Shown: positions 26,553 through 35,349, counted from the first letter of the stretch. The stretch: DNA of 64,000 nucleotides from Vibrio agarilyticus (GCF_012641465.1 NZ_JABAIK010000008.1:1-64000), one strand, 5' to 3'. Made by a program: numbers and translations. Notes: generated by a model from the sequence alone, not told the origin.

Positions 26553-27178
26553 TATCCACCCACTCCTTCATTGTGCACCCCATCGCCAAGCTCTTGGTGA
26601 TAATTTAACGTTGGCTGAGTGATCATGGGCTCGGCGACTGCCCAGCCGTGTGCACGGTCGGTCAAATGGATCACAATTTCCATCGCAAACTCAAGCGCGG
26701 TTCCAGGCCCTTGACTGGTAATAAGGTTGTGGTTGACGTCTTTGACGACTCGTTTCACCCGCCAAAGCGCCAGGGGTATGGCGTGCTGAAAGCTAGGATG
26801 GCAAGTCATAATAGCTTTAGGGTAGAGCTGGTGATGCTGCAAAACGAGTGCTGGAGCGGCGCAGATAGCGGCCACCAATTTGCCTTCATACATTTGCTGG
26901 CGCACCAATTCAATCAGCAGTGGACTATCGCGAAACTGCTCGGCACCGCCCACACCGCCCGGTAAGACGACAGCATCGAATTCATCGTCCGCCACATCGA
27001 CTAATTTGCAATCGGCGGTCAGCGTGACGCCTCGCGATGCCTTCATGGCTAAGGCGCCATCTGACGCGGCGCTTGCCGTGACCACGTCAAAGCCTGCACG
27101 CACCATGATATCGATGATGGTGATGGCCTCAAGCTCTTCGGTACCGGGGGCAATGGGGACTAAAATTTTTTTACTCAT
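26552..27178 (-). CDS. yajL: DJ-1/PfpI family protein, YajL-like
   Basis: 208 residues from ATG 27178 (MSKKILVPIAPGTEELEA), with GGAG six bases upstream; the longer open frame to 27286 is rejected. The nucleophile-elbow cysteine is Cys106 in LVAAICAAPALVL, the same position as in YajL and DJ-1. The acid residue EE in GTEELEA (residues 14-15) and the SRGVTLTAD region are also conserved. Family members protect or repair proteins under oxidative stress, though the proposed deglycase activity is disputed. The start overlaps the panE stop by four bases (ATGA). Confidence 0.92.
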   Translation of the reverse strand: MSKKILVPIAPGTEELEAITIIDIMVRAGFDVVTASAASDGALAMKASRGVTLTADCKLVDVADDEFDAVVLPGGVGGAEQFRDSPLLIELVRQQMYEGKLVAAICAAPALVLQHHQLYPKAIMTCHPSFQHAIPLALWRVKRVVKDVNHNLITSQGPGTALEFAMEIVIHLTDRAHGWAVAEPMITQPTLNYHQELGDGVHNEGVGG

Positions 27179-28101
27179 AAAGAACTCCGAGGATCCCGAC
27201 AGGGAACAAGTGTCGCATCCAGTTCGGTCATCGATTGATACAGCGCCAGATTGTTGGGGACGTCGATACCATGTTTGGCTGCGCAATCAATCAGATAGCC
27301 TGTGATAAAGTCGATTTCACTGCGACGTTGAAAATAGCGGTCTTGATGCATTGAAGAATAGTTTGCGGCCGTTGCCTGATAGACAGTTTCTACCGCGCGT
27401 TGTATATCAGAAGCGCTAGTAACAATATGTTCGGCGTTCATTACAGCACTTATCTCGCGGTACAACTCAGTCAATGTGGCTTGAAATCTCGCCTGAGCAA
27501 GCTCGCCATTACGCACTTGATGCAGCGCGGTAAGTGGATTGATAGCACAATTCACTGCCAACTTGTGCCATAGCGCCGCAGTGACATTTTCGTGCCAATT
27601 GGCAGGCGCAAGCGCGTGATCAAAGACCTCGGCGAGAAAATCGCAGCGTTTCCCCGCCTCATTGAAGCCCCCTAACTGGGTAATGCCATGGCCTGTGTGG
27701 GCGATAGGCAGCACCTCGGTATCGAGTTTTTGCTCGGTTAGTGCACCATGGGTTGTGGTGGCCAGCACGATGGGATTATCAGGAAAAGCCGCAGCGACAG
27801 GCGTGGCCGTTCCCATCCCATTGTGCATTAAGGTAATCACAGTATCACAATTTAGCTGCCCTTGAAGCGGCAATAACGCATCAAGCACTTGCCACGCTTT
27901 GGTGGTCACTAACAGTAGATCGGCACGAGTGAGTTCACTAAGCTGGTTGTTGGCAAGGGAAATAATGTTGGCTTCGTCAATACGTCGGTGAAGTAGCGGC
28001 GCAGGATCGCGACTCCAAAAACTGACGCGGTGGCCTGCTTGACTGAGGTAGTGTGCCCATAGGCTGCCGACCGCACCTGGACCGACAATTACGATATTCA
28101 T
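27175..28101 (-). CDS. panE: 2-dehydropantoate 2-reductase
   Basis: 308 residues. Reduces ketopantoate to pantoate with NADPH in pantothenate and coenzyme A synthesis. The N-terminal Rossmann motif IVGPGAVGSLWAHYL and, at about residues 175-185, the WHKLAVNCAINPLTAL block with the catalytic lysine are visible. Two adjacent ATGs (28104 and 28101) are possible; GGTGA is better spaced for 28101. First gene of the panE-yajL-csdA operon. Confidence 0.93.
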   Translation of the reverse strand: MNIVIVGPGAVGSLWAHYLSQAGHRVSFWSRDPAPLLHRRIDEANIISLANNQLSELTRADLLLVTTKAWQVLDALLPLQGQLNCDTVITLMHNGMGTATPVAAAFPDNPIVLATTTHGALTEQKLDTEVLPIAHTGHGITQLGGFNEAGKRCDFLAEVFDHALAPANWHENVTAALWHKLAVNCAINPLTALHQVRNGELAQARFQATLTELYREISAVMNAEHIVTSASDIQRAVETVYQATAANYSSMHQDRYFQRRSEIDFITGYLIDCAAKHGIDVPNNLALYQSMTELDATLVPCRDPRSSL

Positions 28102-28228
28102 CATATCACCGCTGGTAACAAAGAAATGCTAGCAAGAATAATCGCTTCACCGATGAATGCCAATCAATCTTGATGACCATGTTTAAGAAGCGGGTAGGAA
28201 AGTGTCGCATCGAGCATGGAGGGAATAA

Positions 28229-28254
28229 AAAATGGCGCTGTTGAGCGCCATTTT
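28229..28254 (-). terminator. Terminator after ompK
   Basis: An 11-bp stem AAAATGGCGCT/AGCGCCATTTT with a 4-base loop. On the minus strand it continues into a T run (TTTTTTATTCC). Confidence 0.85.
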
Positions 28255-28294
28255 GAAAGTTCGGTATCGCATCATAGTTGATGCTGAAAACGAA

Positions 28295-29044
28295 TTAGAA
28301 GTTGTATTGTAGGCGGTAGATCATCAGATCTTGGTAGCCTTCACGACCCAATTTGTTCACTGTGTAACGGTATAGTACACCCGTTGCCCAGTTTTGGTTG
28401 ATGTTCCACATCGCGTTAACTGAGCCGTTCAGACCCCAGTTGTCGCCTTGAGCTGCTGCGTATGCTGCTTGACGATCAAACTCGTATTCACCCCAAGTAG
28501 AGAAAGTGAAGTTTTGGTTACCGATGTTGGTGTTGTAGAAACCAACCCAACCAGCCATGCCGCCGTTTGCGCCTTTCACATCACCAGAGTTGATTTCATG
28601 GATACCGATAAATGGGGTGAATGCCCAACCGTCGCCTTTAAGGCCAGTGTAGCCAAGACCAACGACACGGTTTTGCTCATGGAAACCATTGTCTGCGTCA
28701 GTGTTGTAGATTTGCGCGTAAAGGCTCACACCTGAATCGGTTAGATTGTAGTGAATGGTGCCTTTGGTTGATGCGCCACGGTCGCCAGAAGCGCGGTCTA
28801 CGCCTTCGTAATCGTAGAAACCGTAGATTTGACCCCAAGTAAAGCCTGCGCCACCTTCAATACCGATAACTGCTTGGTTACGGTCAGAGATGTCGCCACC
28901 AAAGTTGTCGTTGTCGTTACCGATACCGTGGTCCCACACTTGGTAGTCTGCATACATACCACCGAAACCAAATAAGTATTCTGCTTGAGCAGGAACAGCT
29001 GCAACCGCGGCTACTGCGCTTAGTGCTAAAAGTGATTTACGCAT
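28295..29044 (-). CDS. ompK: Tsx/OmpK-family outer-membrane channel
   Basis: 249 residues with a signal peptide MRKSLLALSAVAAVAAVPAQA (cleavage near residue 21). The rest alternates polar and aromatic residues and ends LMIYRLQYNF with a terminal Phe, as expected of an outer-membrane beta barrel. The Tsx family conducts nucleosides; Vibrio OmpK is also a vibriophage receptor. Sequence and genome position fit the V. cholerae gene annotated ompK, but the N terminus differs from the V. parahaemolyticus OmpK I remember, so the symbol is tentative. Monocistronic, with its terminator at 28229 and a possible CRP site upstream. Confidence 0.75.
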   Translation of the reverse strand: MRKSLLALSAVAAVAAVPAQAEYLFGFGGMYADYQVWDHGIGNDNDNFGGDISDRNQAVIGIEGGAGFTWGQIYGFYDYEGVDRASGDRGASTKGTIHYNLTDSGVSLYAQIYNTDADNGFHEQNRVVGLGYTGLKGDGWAFTPFIGIHEINSGDVKGANGGMAGWVGFYNTNIGNQNFTFSTWGEYEFDRQAAYAAAQGDNWGLNGSVNAMWNINQNWATGVLYRYTVNKLGREGYQDLMIYRLQYNF

Positions 29045-29086
29045 TTAGAAAGTCTCTTTACTTGCTACAGAGGTCACGCAAATCTT

Positions 29087-29111
29087 TGCGCGAACGTTTT
29101 CGTTGCGCGCA
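29087..29111. repeat. Inverted repeat in the ompK leader
   Basis: TGCGCGAACG-TTTT-CGTTGCGCGCA, 43 bp upstream of the ompK start. If transcribed it would form a stable stem-loop in the 5' leader; it could instead be an operator. Confidence 0.5.
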
Positions 29112-29168
29112 TAATAGCGATTTATCTCCCAATTAAAAGTGATCTGAATGAAAAAGTTGAATATTTTA

Positions 29169-29184
29169 GGTGATCAAGATCAAA
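29169..29184. promoter_or_regulatory. Possible CRP site upstream of ompK
   Basis: GGTGA-TCAAGA-TCAAA matches the CRP form TGTGA-N6-TCACA at 8 of 10 positions. E. coli tsx is CRP-controlled, which makes the site plausible but unproven. Confidence 0.4.
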
Positions 29185-29373
29185 TAAAATGACATTTCTA
29201 TGGAACTTACTGACTTTTATGCAAACGATTGCTTTTTATTAAATCTATCATTAATGGTTTTGTATTTATAAGTTCAAAAATAGCGCATTGCGCGCCACGC
29301 TTTTCACCAGTGAGGTGATCGCTCTTTCGAAGGTTTGCGTAACACTAAGGTGATTGCCTTTTTGGAGAGCGCT

Positions 29374-29961
29374 ATGAGCCAATTAATGCTGTTTCCTCTG
29401 TCGTCGACGGTATTGCCCGGTGGGAGAATGAAATTGCGCATTTTTGAACCCCGTTATCGCCGCCTAGTGCGAGATTGTTGTGAGCGCGATACGAGCTTTG
29501 GAATGTGCTTGGTTGATAAGGACACGAAAACGGGCGAAACGCAGCTGTCGCACTTTGGCACTATGTGCCGAATCATCGACTTTGAGCTGCTTGATGATGG
29601 CCTTCTAGGCATCACCGTCGTCGGCGAGCAGCGGTTTCAAATCAATCATATTGAGGTCGAGAGCGACGGCTTAAGAGTGGCCGATGTCGAATTGCTACAG
29701 AATTGGGCTCCGACGCCGTTTTCCCCTCAAGACAAGTCGTTAAGCCAGCATTTAAAACGGGTATACGGTGAGTTTCCGGTGATTGCAGAGCTCTACGCCG
29801 ATTGCCATTTTGATGATGCGACTTGGGTTGCGCAGCGTTGGATGGAGATTTTGCCGCTGTCAAAGCCGTTATACGAGGCGTTGGTGAGTAGTGGCGATTG
29901 TCAAAATGCGGTTGCGTTTTTGCGGCATACCATTGAAGAGCCGCAACAAACACCCAGTTAG
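29374..29961 (+). CDS. LON substrate-binding-domain protein
   Basis: 195 residues from ATG 29374 (MSQLMLFPLSSTVLPGG), with GGAGAG upstream; the frame is open to 29335 without a ribosome site. It is a stand-alone Lon N-terminal domain (LFPLSSTVLPGGRMKLRIFEPRYR, then MCRIIDFELLDDGLLGITVVG), with no ATPase or protease part. Such proteins are found across proteobacteria and their role is unknown; substrate or partner binding is the inference. Single gene between ompK and the sigma factor. Confidence 0.85.
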   Translation: MSQLMLFPLSSTVLPGGRMKLRIFEPRYRRLVRDCCERDTSFGMCLVDKDTKTGETQLSHFGTMCRIIDFELLDDGLLGITVVGEQRFQINHIEVESDGLRVADVELLQNWAPTPFSPQDKSLSQHLKRVYGEFPVIAELYADCHFDDATWVAQRWMEILPLSKPLYEALVSSGDCQNAVAFLRHTIEEPQQTPS

Positions 29962-30049
29962 ATGCATATCGAGCTGTTTAGGTCAAACGTAATGAAGGCG
30001 GTTATCTGTTTGCGTTGTTAAGGGATTGGGTGGTAAGTGTTACAAGATT

Positions 30050-30074
30050 TGATCCATTGCCATCAATCTGCGTA
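30050..30074 (+). promoter_or_regulatory. Putative ECF (RpoE/ChrR-type) promoter
   Basis: TGATCC at 30050-30055 and CGTA at 30071-30074 are separated by 15 bases. TGATCC with a CGTA-like -10 is the form recognised by ChrR-partnered sigma factors. It lies about 190 bp upstream of the sigma gene, suggesting self-activation. Confidence 0.55.
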
Positions 30075-30106
30075 CACTAGTGAAAAGGGTTATTTTCCTG
30101 AAATGC

Positions 30107-30155
30107 ATACCCAAGTAACCTCTAGATGTATGGCTCAGCGAGCCTGACTTGGGTC
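30107..30155 (+). repeat. Short palindromic repeat, TACCCAAGT type
   Basis: ATACCCAAGTAACC, then GGCTCAGCGAGCCTGACTTG ending GGG. The same unit, better preserved, is at 53862-53913. The ends CCCAAGT and ACTTGGG are inverted repeats. It lies between the ECF promoter and the sigma gene. Confidence 0.65.
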
Positions 30156-30264
30156 GTCAGTGAGGCGAGGATTTGAAGATTGAGTGGCTCTCAATCGAGT
30201 CACAGTTATCGCCGTCAAACGGTTCGAGCGCGCAGGACAGCGTGTTCGAGTAGGAAGGGCAGTT

Positions 30265-30843
30265 ATGGTCAACAAAGATCCGCAGACAATGACAAAGCAG
30301 GATTGGCAGCATTGTATGGAGCGTGTAAAGCGGCGTGATAAGGCTGCTTTTGCTGTGGTGTTTCACTACTTTTCTCCACGATTGCGTCAATTTGCTTATA
30401 AACATGTGGCAAATGAGCAGGTAGCGCTTGAGTTAGTGCAGGAAACAATGGCGGCTGTCTGGCAAAAATCTCATCTTTTTGATGGCAGTAAAAGTGCGCT
30501 TTCGACGTGGGTTTATACGATTGCACGCAATTTGTGTTTTGATTTGCTGCGCAAGCAAAAAGGGCGTGAGCTGCATTTACATGCCGAAGACGTCTGGCCG
30601 GGTGAGTTTTATCCACCGGATCTCGTGGCTCATTACTCACCCGAGCAAGATCGCTTAAAACAACAAGTGATTAAGTTTCTCGATACGCTGCCGCAAGCAC
30701 AGCAAGATGTGGTTCGCGCTGTCTATCTTGATGAGTTACCTCATCAACAGGTGGCGGATATGTTTGATATTCCTCTTGGCACAGTAAAATCGCGTTTAAG
30801 GCTCGCGGTCGAAAAGCTGCGCCACACGATGCACTTGGAGTAA
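30265..30843 (+). CDS. ECF sigma factor (ChrR-partnered, ECF11 type)
   Basis: 192 residues from ATG 30265 (MVNKDPQTMTKQDW), with GGAAGGG upstream; the open stretch before it (from 30184) is unlikely to be coding. Region 2 is FHYFSPRLRQFAYKHVANEQ with LVQETMAAVWQKSHLF and STWVYTIARNLCFDLLRK; region 4 is LDELPHQQVADMFDIPLGTV followed by KSRLRLAVEKLR. The zinc anti-sigma factor ChrR follows after 2 bp. Known relatives respond to singlet oxygen and organic peroxides. A matching promoter lies at 30050. Confidence 0.93.
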   Translation: MVNKDPQTMTKQDWQHCMERVKRRDKAAFAVVFHYFSPRLRQFAYKHVANEQVALELVQETMAAVWQKSHLFDGSKSALSTWVYTIARNLCFDLLRKQKGRELHLHAEDVWPGEFYPPDLVAHYSPEQDRLKQQVIKFLDTLPQAQQDVVRAVYLDELPHQQVADMFDIPLGTVKSRLRLAVEKLRHTMHLE

Positions 30844-30845
30844 CA

Positions 30846-31523
30846 ATGAATAAGCATCCTGATCAAGAGTTGTTGCAGGCATACGCCTGCGGGGAAATTG
30901 ACGCGGTGATGGGGCTTGTGGTGGCATTGCATATTACTCAGTGCAGTGCATGCCGCGCGCAGGTTCATCAGTTGGAAAATGAGTTAGCAAGCCAGTTTGA
31001 AATGGCCAGCGACTTTGCATTTTCGGGTGGAGATGAAGAGTGTCTTGCCTTAGAGGCGATGCTCGACGGTATCACCGACTTGCCGTTAATGCGCAGTGAG
31101 ATTCGGATTGCTGAGCCGCGAGATGTAAAAGTCAACGGTCGCTCATTTCCCTTACCCAAACCGCTATGGCCGTTTGCGGATAAGTTGAGTGAATGGCGTA
31201 GTTATGGCGGCAAAGTATTCAGCGCCGAAGTGATGCTAGAAGAAACCGCTCGAGTTAATCTGATTTACATCGGCGAGAATGTTCGCATTCCCCAGCACAC
31301 CCATAAAGGCAAAGAGGCGACTTTAGTGCTTCACGGAGGCTTTAGTGATGAATCCGGGCATTATACGGCCGGTGATTTACTCGAGCGCGATGGGCGGCAT
31401 AAACACAGCCCTTTCACTGCTGAAGGGGAAGAGTGTTTGTGCCTCACCGTATTAACCGAGCCGATGTTGTTTACTGGCGTCGCGCGAGTCTTCAACCGCT
31501 TTGGTAAAGGCATGTACCCTTAA
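30846..31523 (+). CDS. chrR: ChrR-type zinc anti-sigma factor
   Basis: 225 residues. The N-terminal anti-sigma domain has the zinc ligands His4, His29, Cys33 and Cys36 (ALHITQCSACRAQV), spaced as in Rhodobacter ChrR. The C-terminal cupin domain (about residues 110-215) shows PQHTHKGKEATLVLHGGF and RDGRHKHSPF, the likely second metal site that senses the stress. It holds the preceding sigma factor inactive in the cytoplasm until oxidative damage occurs (family knowledge). Its stop faces the ampG stop 24 bp away. Confidence 0.93.
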   Translation: MNKHPDQELLQAYACGEIDAVMGLVVALHITQCSACRAQVHQLENELASQFEMASDFAFSGGDEECLALEAMLDGITDLPLMRSEIRIAEPRDVKVNGRSFPLPKPLWPFADKLSEWRSYGGKVFSAEVMLEETARVNLIYIGENVRIPQHTHKGKEATLVLHGGFSDESGHYTAGDLLERDGRHKHSPFTAEGEECLCLTVLTEPMLFTGVARVFNRFGKGMYP

Positions 31524-31547
31524 GCTGGCATTTTTAACCGCCATTCG

Positions 31548-32900
31548 CTATTGGTTTTGCGCCGCTTTGTTTAATAGTGCAGTGAAATAGCGGCGCAATG
31601 AATAGAGCATGACAAGGCTTGGAATGACCATCAGCGCGGTTAAAATAAAGAACCAAGGCCAGCTATCAAGATAGTCCATCAGTTGGCCACTAAATGACGC
31701 AAGCGTTGTTCGGCCTAAATTGCCCAGTGACGCTAAAAGCGCGTATTGTGTAGCTGAAAACGCTTGACCTGTCAGTAAGGTCAAGAAAGAGACGAACGCG
31801 ACGGTTGAAAACGCAGTGGTAAAATTATCAATGATCACTGTGGCCAAAAAGAGCGACTCACTTGGACCTTCTTGCGCCATCCACGCAAACATCAAATTAC
31901 TGCTTGCCATGGCAATTCCGCCAAGCATTAAGCCTCGAACGATACCAAATTTGACGTTGAATAAGCTGCCGAGTAGCGTAAAGAAGACAGTCGCGCCCCA
32001 TCCGATAAGCTTTGAGTAATGGCCAATTTGTTCATTACTGAAGCCCACTTCTTTGTAAAAGAGGATCGACATTCGGCCAAGGAACGCCTCGCCGATTTTG
32101 AACAAAAAGACAAACAGCAGTAATGTGAGCGCGATTTGCACGCCATTACGACGAAAGAAATCGAGAAAAGGTTCAATCAGGGTGACGGAGAGCCAAGTTA
32201 ATATCGATGATTGAATCACTTGATGATGACGTGCTTCGGCTTGCTGTTGTAACTCGTCGCGCTGCGTTTGAGGTTCATGCACGATAAGGGTAAATAACAT
32301 GAGAAGGCCAACAATCGCGGCCATGCCAAAATAGACCCCATTCCACCCGATGTCGTCGGCGTTAATAAAGGCCAAATACCCTGGCAGCGAATAGCCTGTC
32401 CACCATCCCATGACTGCCATCGCCGACGCTTGTGGCAGTTTACTGGCTTGTGATTTCGGAAAGGTATCAATTCGAAACGCATCAATGGCGACATCTTGGG
32501 TCGCTGAGGCAATCGCAATCGTCAATGCCAATAACGAGGTTAACCACAATTGGTGCGCAGGGTTGAGCGTTGCAATGACAAGTGTGCCCAGTAACATGAT
32601 GCCCTGACAAGCAAAAATCCAACTGCGGCGCTGGCCCAACCGATTGTGCAATATCGGCAATTTGACGCGGTCAACCAAAGGGGCCCAAAGAAAATTAATC
32701 GCGTAGACCGCAAAAACGCTACCAAAAAAACCGATAGCGCTACGGGTTAACCCGGCATCTTTTAACCAGCCAGACATGTTAGAGCCAATAAGAACCCAAG
32801 GAAAACCACTTGAGCAGCCTAGCATAAAAACCCAGAGCAAGCGGCGGTCGAGATAACTGGTTACACTATCGCGCCAACTGGGTGTTGTCGAAGGCTGCAT
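31548..32900 (-). CDS. ampG: AmpG muropeptide permease (MFS)
   Basis: 450 residues with about 12-14 membrane segments. AmpG imports GlcNAc-anhydroMurNAc peptides across the inner membrane for wall recycling and beta-lactamase signalling. The N terminus (WVFMLGCSSGFPWVLIGSNM followed by SGWLKDAGLTRSAIGFFGSV) is the AmpG signature, and a DAFRIDTFPKSQASKLPQAS loop follows TM5. It lies downstream of ppiA on the same strand after 75 bp containing a hairpin. It supplies the import step for the muropeptides released by MltA-type enzymes. Confidence 0.92.
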   Translation of the reverse strand: MQPSTTPSWRDSVTSYLDRRLLWVFMLGCSSGFPWVLIGSNMSGWLKDAGLTRSAIGFFGSVFAVYAINFLWAPLVDRVKLPILHNRLGQRRSWIFACQGIMLLGTLVIATLNPAHQLWLTSLLALTIAIASATQDVAIDAFRIDTFPKSQASKLPQASAMAVMGWWTGYSLPGYLAFINADDIGWNGVYFGMAAIVGLLMLFTLIVHEPQTQRDELQQQAEARHHQVIQSSILTWLSVTLIEPFLDFFRRNGVQIALTLLLFVFLFKIGEAFLGRMSILFYKEVGFSNEQIGHYSKLIGWGATVFFTLLGSLFNVKFGIVRGLMLGGIAMASSNLMFAWMAQEGPSESLFLATVIIDNFTTAFSTVAFVSFLTLLTGQAFSATQYALLASLGNLGRTTLASFSGQLMDYLDSWPWFFILTALMVIPSLVMLYSLRRYFTALLNKAAQNQ

Positions 32901-32922
32901 AAAAAATCCTTGAGTAATAAAG

Positions 32923-32949
32923 TCGAGGCTAAGATCAGCTTAGCCTCGA
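32923..32949 (-). terminator. Hairpin between ppiA and ampG
   Basis: An 11-bp perfect stem TCGAGGCTAAG/CTTAGCCTCGA with a 5-base loop. The following minus-strand sequence CTTTATT has only a weak T run, so termination may be partial. Confidence 0.55.
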
Positions 32950-32975
32950 AATGGCAATGACGTTTTGAGGCGGGG

Positions 32976-33521
32976 TTATTGCGCGAGAGTCGCTTTGGTT
33001 ATCACTATTGGCGTTTTGGGAACATCCGCCATACCACGCGAGCGACCTGTTGGCTGCTGCGCCATTTTTTGCACAACGTCAAAGCCTTCCACCACTGTGC
33101 CAAAGACAGCATAACCAGGCGGTTGCATGTTGTAGTTTAGAAAATCATTATCAACAAGGTTAATGAAAAATTGGCGTGTTGCGGAGTTGGGGTTGCTGGT
33201 GCGCGCCATTGCGATTGTCGCAGCGTCGTTAGTTAAGCCATTTGCCGCTTCGTTTTTGATCGGTTCATACGTACTTAGAAGATTAAGCGATTCATCAAAG
33301 CCTCCCCCTTGCGCCATAAACCCGGGGATCACACGATGGAACTGGCTGCCAACATAGCTACCGTCTTCCACATAACGCATGAAGTTGGCAACCGTGATCG
33401 GCGCTTGCTCTTGATTGAGTTCAATGACAATCGTGCCAAGGGTCGTCTCAAACGTCACTTTGGGACCAGCAAAAACCGCAGAGCTCAGTAGCGCAAGCGA
33501 TAAAATCAGTGAACGTAGCAT
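32976..33521 (-). CDS. ppiA: Periplasmic peptidyl-prolyl cis-trans isomerase A (cyclophilin)
   Basis: 181 residues with a signal peptide MLRSLILSLALLSSAVFA, so periplasmic. Cyclophilin core motifs: FHRVIPGFMAQGGG with the catalytic Arg, SATRQFFINLVDN, and GYAVFGTVVEGFDVVQKM. It speeds proline isomerisation during folding. The start codon shares one base with the yajG stop (TAATG), so translation is probably coupled. Confidence 0.95.
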   Translation of the reverse strand: MLRSLILSLALLSSAVFAGPKVTFETTLGTIVIELNQEQAPITVANFMRYVEDGSYVGSQFHRVIPGFMAQGGGFDESLNLLSTYEPIKNEAANGLTNDAATIAMARTSNPNSATRQFFINLVDNDFLNYNMQPPGYAVFGTVVEGFDVVQKMAQQPTGRSRGMADVPKTPIVITKATLAQ

Positions 33522-34090
33522 TAGAAACGCTCCCGCATGTAGTTTTGCAGCTCTTTATCTGCAGCGATATCAGCAAGCACAAGGTTAGTCACATCATTTA
33601 ACACCATCTCGATGTCTTGATCGGACGCACTTAACACACCAGTACGTTTTGCAGTGCCAGTATAGGTTTTGACCAATTTGCCTTTTGGTGTCTCGGCGGT
33701 AACAGCAAGCACAACCAGAGCGTCCATTTCATTTTCCATCACGGAATGCTTCACGTTAACTAAGGCATCTTGCAGCACCATGGTCACACTATTGTTACTG
33801 GTCATGCTGGTGTGAAAACCTTGAGACGCTAACTGTTTGGCCAGTTGGTTTTCTAGGGTGATGCGTAGATTTTGCTGCGCGTGAAGTGGAATGACATTAG
33901 CGCGGCCACTGTCAACCAAAGCGACATATTGCGCTGTTCGTACATCTTTACTGGTCAAGGTAAAACTCTTGCCATCAGCAATCGGATTGGTGCTCAAAAA
34001 GGCTTGAGGGGCAAAGTTCAGTTGTGGCGGCTGCGGCGCAGAGCAAGCCGTCAATAAGACTAATGAAGCGGTAAAAAGCCATTTTTTCAT
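33521..34090 (-). CDS. yajG: YajG-family lipoprotein
   Basis: 189 residues from ATG 34090 (MKKWLFTASLVLLTACSAPQ), with AAGGA upstream; the lipobox is LTAC. The rest matches the YajG family (SFTLTSKDVRTAQYVALVDS, then QNLRITLENQLAKQLASQGF), whose function is unknown. Located in the membrane facing the periplasm. First gene of a yajG-ppiA pair; in E. coli yajG lies next to ampG, also a neighbour here. Confidence 0.9.
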   Translation of the reverse strand: MKKWLFTASLVLLTACSAPQPPQLNFAPQAFLSTNPIADGKSFTLTSKDVRTAQYVALVDSGRANVIPLHAQQNLRITLENQLAKQLASQGFHTSMTSNNSVTMVLQDALVNVKHSVMENEMDALVVLAVTAETPKGKLVKTYTGTAKRTGVLSASDQDIEMVLNDVTNLVLADIAADKELQNYMRERF

Positions 34091-34191
34091 TATCAATTCC
34101 TTGGTTGACGTAAAAAGGGCGACGTTACGAGTGAACGTCTTTTTCAATGCCCTCAATATACTATGAATTTCTTCGATGTGGGAAAGGTGAC

Positions 34192-35349
34192 TCAGGCTTT
34201 TGTTGCCTGCAAAATCACAAACTTACTATTTGACGCCACGAAAGCAACATTATTGGGGCCAAACAGCCGTTTCAACTTGGCGTCATAGCCGAGGTGGCGA
34301 TTGCCGATAACCCGCAGTTCGCCCCCCGTTTTTAGCACTCGCTTGGCATCGCAAAACATTTGCCAGGCGATATGGTCAGTGACCGCTTGCTGTTGGTGAA
34401 AGGGTGGGTTGCACACAACCAGATCCGCCTGTTGTGGTGCAAATCCATCTAAACAATTATTGGCCTTGAAAGTGGCTTTGGCCGCTAGCGCATTATCATC
34501 GATGGCGAGAAACCGTTGCAGGTTAATTTTCGCTGATGCTAATGCCATATAGCTTTCATCGACGAGGGTGAGATGAGCTTGAGGATTGAGCGCCGCGAGT
34601 TTGAGCGAAAGCACACCGTTGCCACAACCAAGATCGATAATGTTCTGATACTCCGCTTTCTTTGGCAGGTGTTCTAAAATAAACCGCGCGCCTAAATCCA
34701 AACTTTCACCAGAATAGACATTACTTAAATTGGTCAGTTCTAATCCGTGTTCTGGCACTGTCCATGTAGAAGATTCAGGTGCGGCTTCTACAGGCACAGC
34801 GTTGGCATGAGCGAACACCAAACGGTGCTTTTTCCACGCCAGGGATGTGTGAGTTGTACCAAGATAACGCTCAAATAATTTTAGCGTTGAGCTGTGAATG
34901 TCTCGCGCTTTATTGACCGCAATAACCAGCGTCGATTGATCGAGCTTGGTCCGTAATTGATGCAGTTGCCACGTCAAATAACGGTTGTTTTTCGGCAGTT
35001 GCATCAATACTAAGTCAATATTTTCTGGCCAAGGATCGAGCGAGGTTAAGAGGGTGACTGAGCCGTCAGCGACCCCGTTTTCAGCGAGGTTGGCTTCAAT
35101 GCCTAAGCGGGCAATGTGCGAGTCCGTCATGCTAAACACCAAGTGGTGTGCCCCAAACCAACAGCTCAAGGCACCAAAACTGTCATTAAGGATCAAAATT
35201 CGCGAATGGGGCGCGAGCGATGATGACTCGATATGAGAGATGAGGTATTCGTCGCCGGCATCCCAGGCTTGGAGCGTCTCATTGGTTAGCTTTGGGTAAC
35301 GGTACAAATCTAAACTTCGATTAAGAAGCTGCAGTTGAGTTTTGATCAT
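34192..35349 (-). CDS. rlmG: 23S rRNA (guanine1835-N2)-methyltransferase
   Basis: 385 residues from ATG 35349 (MIKTQLQLLNRSLDLYRYP). The open frame extends to 35505, but the extra residues are not family-like. Two Rossmann domains: the N-terminal one lacks motifs, while the C-terminal one has the SAM loop IIDLGCGNGVLSLKL (near residue 235) and the catalytic NPPFHQQQAV. Methylates m2G1835 of 23S rRNA. Divergent from bolA. Confidence 0.92.
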   Translation of the reverse strand: MIKTQLQLLNRSLDLYRYPKLTNETLQAWDAGDEYLISHIESSSLAPHSRILILNDSFGALSCWFGAHHLVFSMTDSHIARLGIEANLAENGVADGSVTLLTSLDPWPENIDLVLMQLPKNNRYLTWQLHQLRTKLDQSTLVIAVNKARDIHSSTLKLFERYLGTTHTSLAWKKHRLVFAHANAVPVEAAPESSTWTVPEHGLELTNLSNVYSGESLDLGARFILEHLPKKAEYQNIIDLGCGNGVLSLKLAALNPQAHLTLVDESYMALASAKINLQRFLAIDDNALAAKATFKANNCLDGFAPQQADLVVCNPPFHQQQAVTDHIAWQMFCDAKRVLKTGGELRVIGNRHLGYDAKLKRLFGPNNVAFVASNSKFVILQATKA

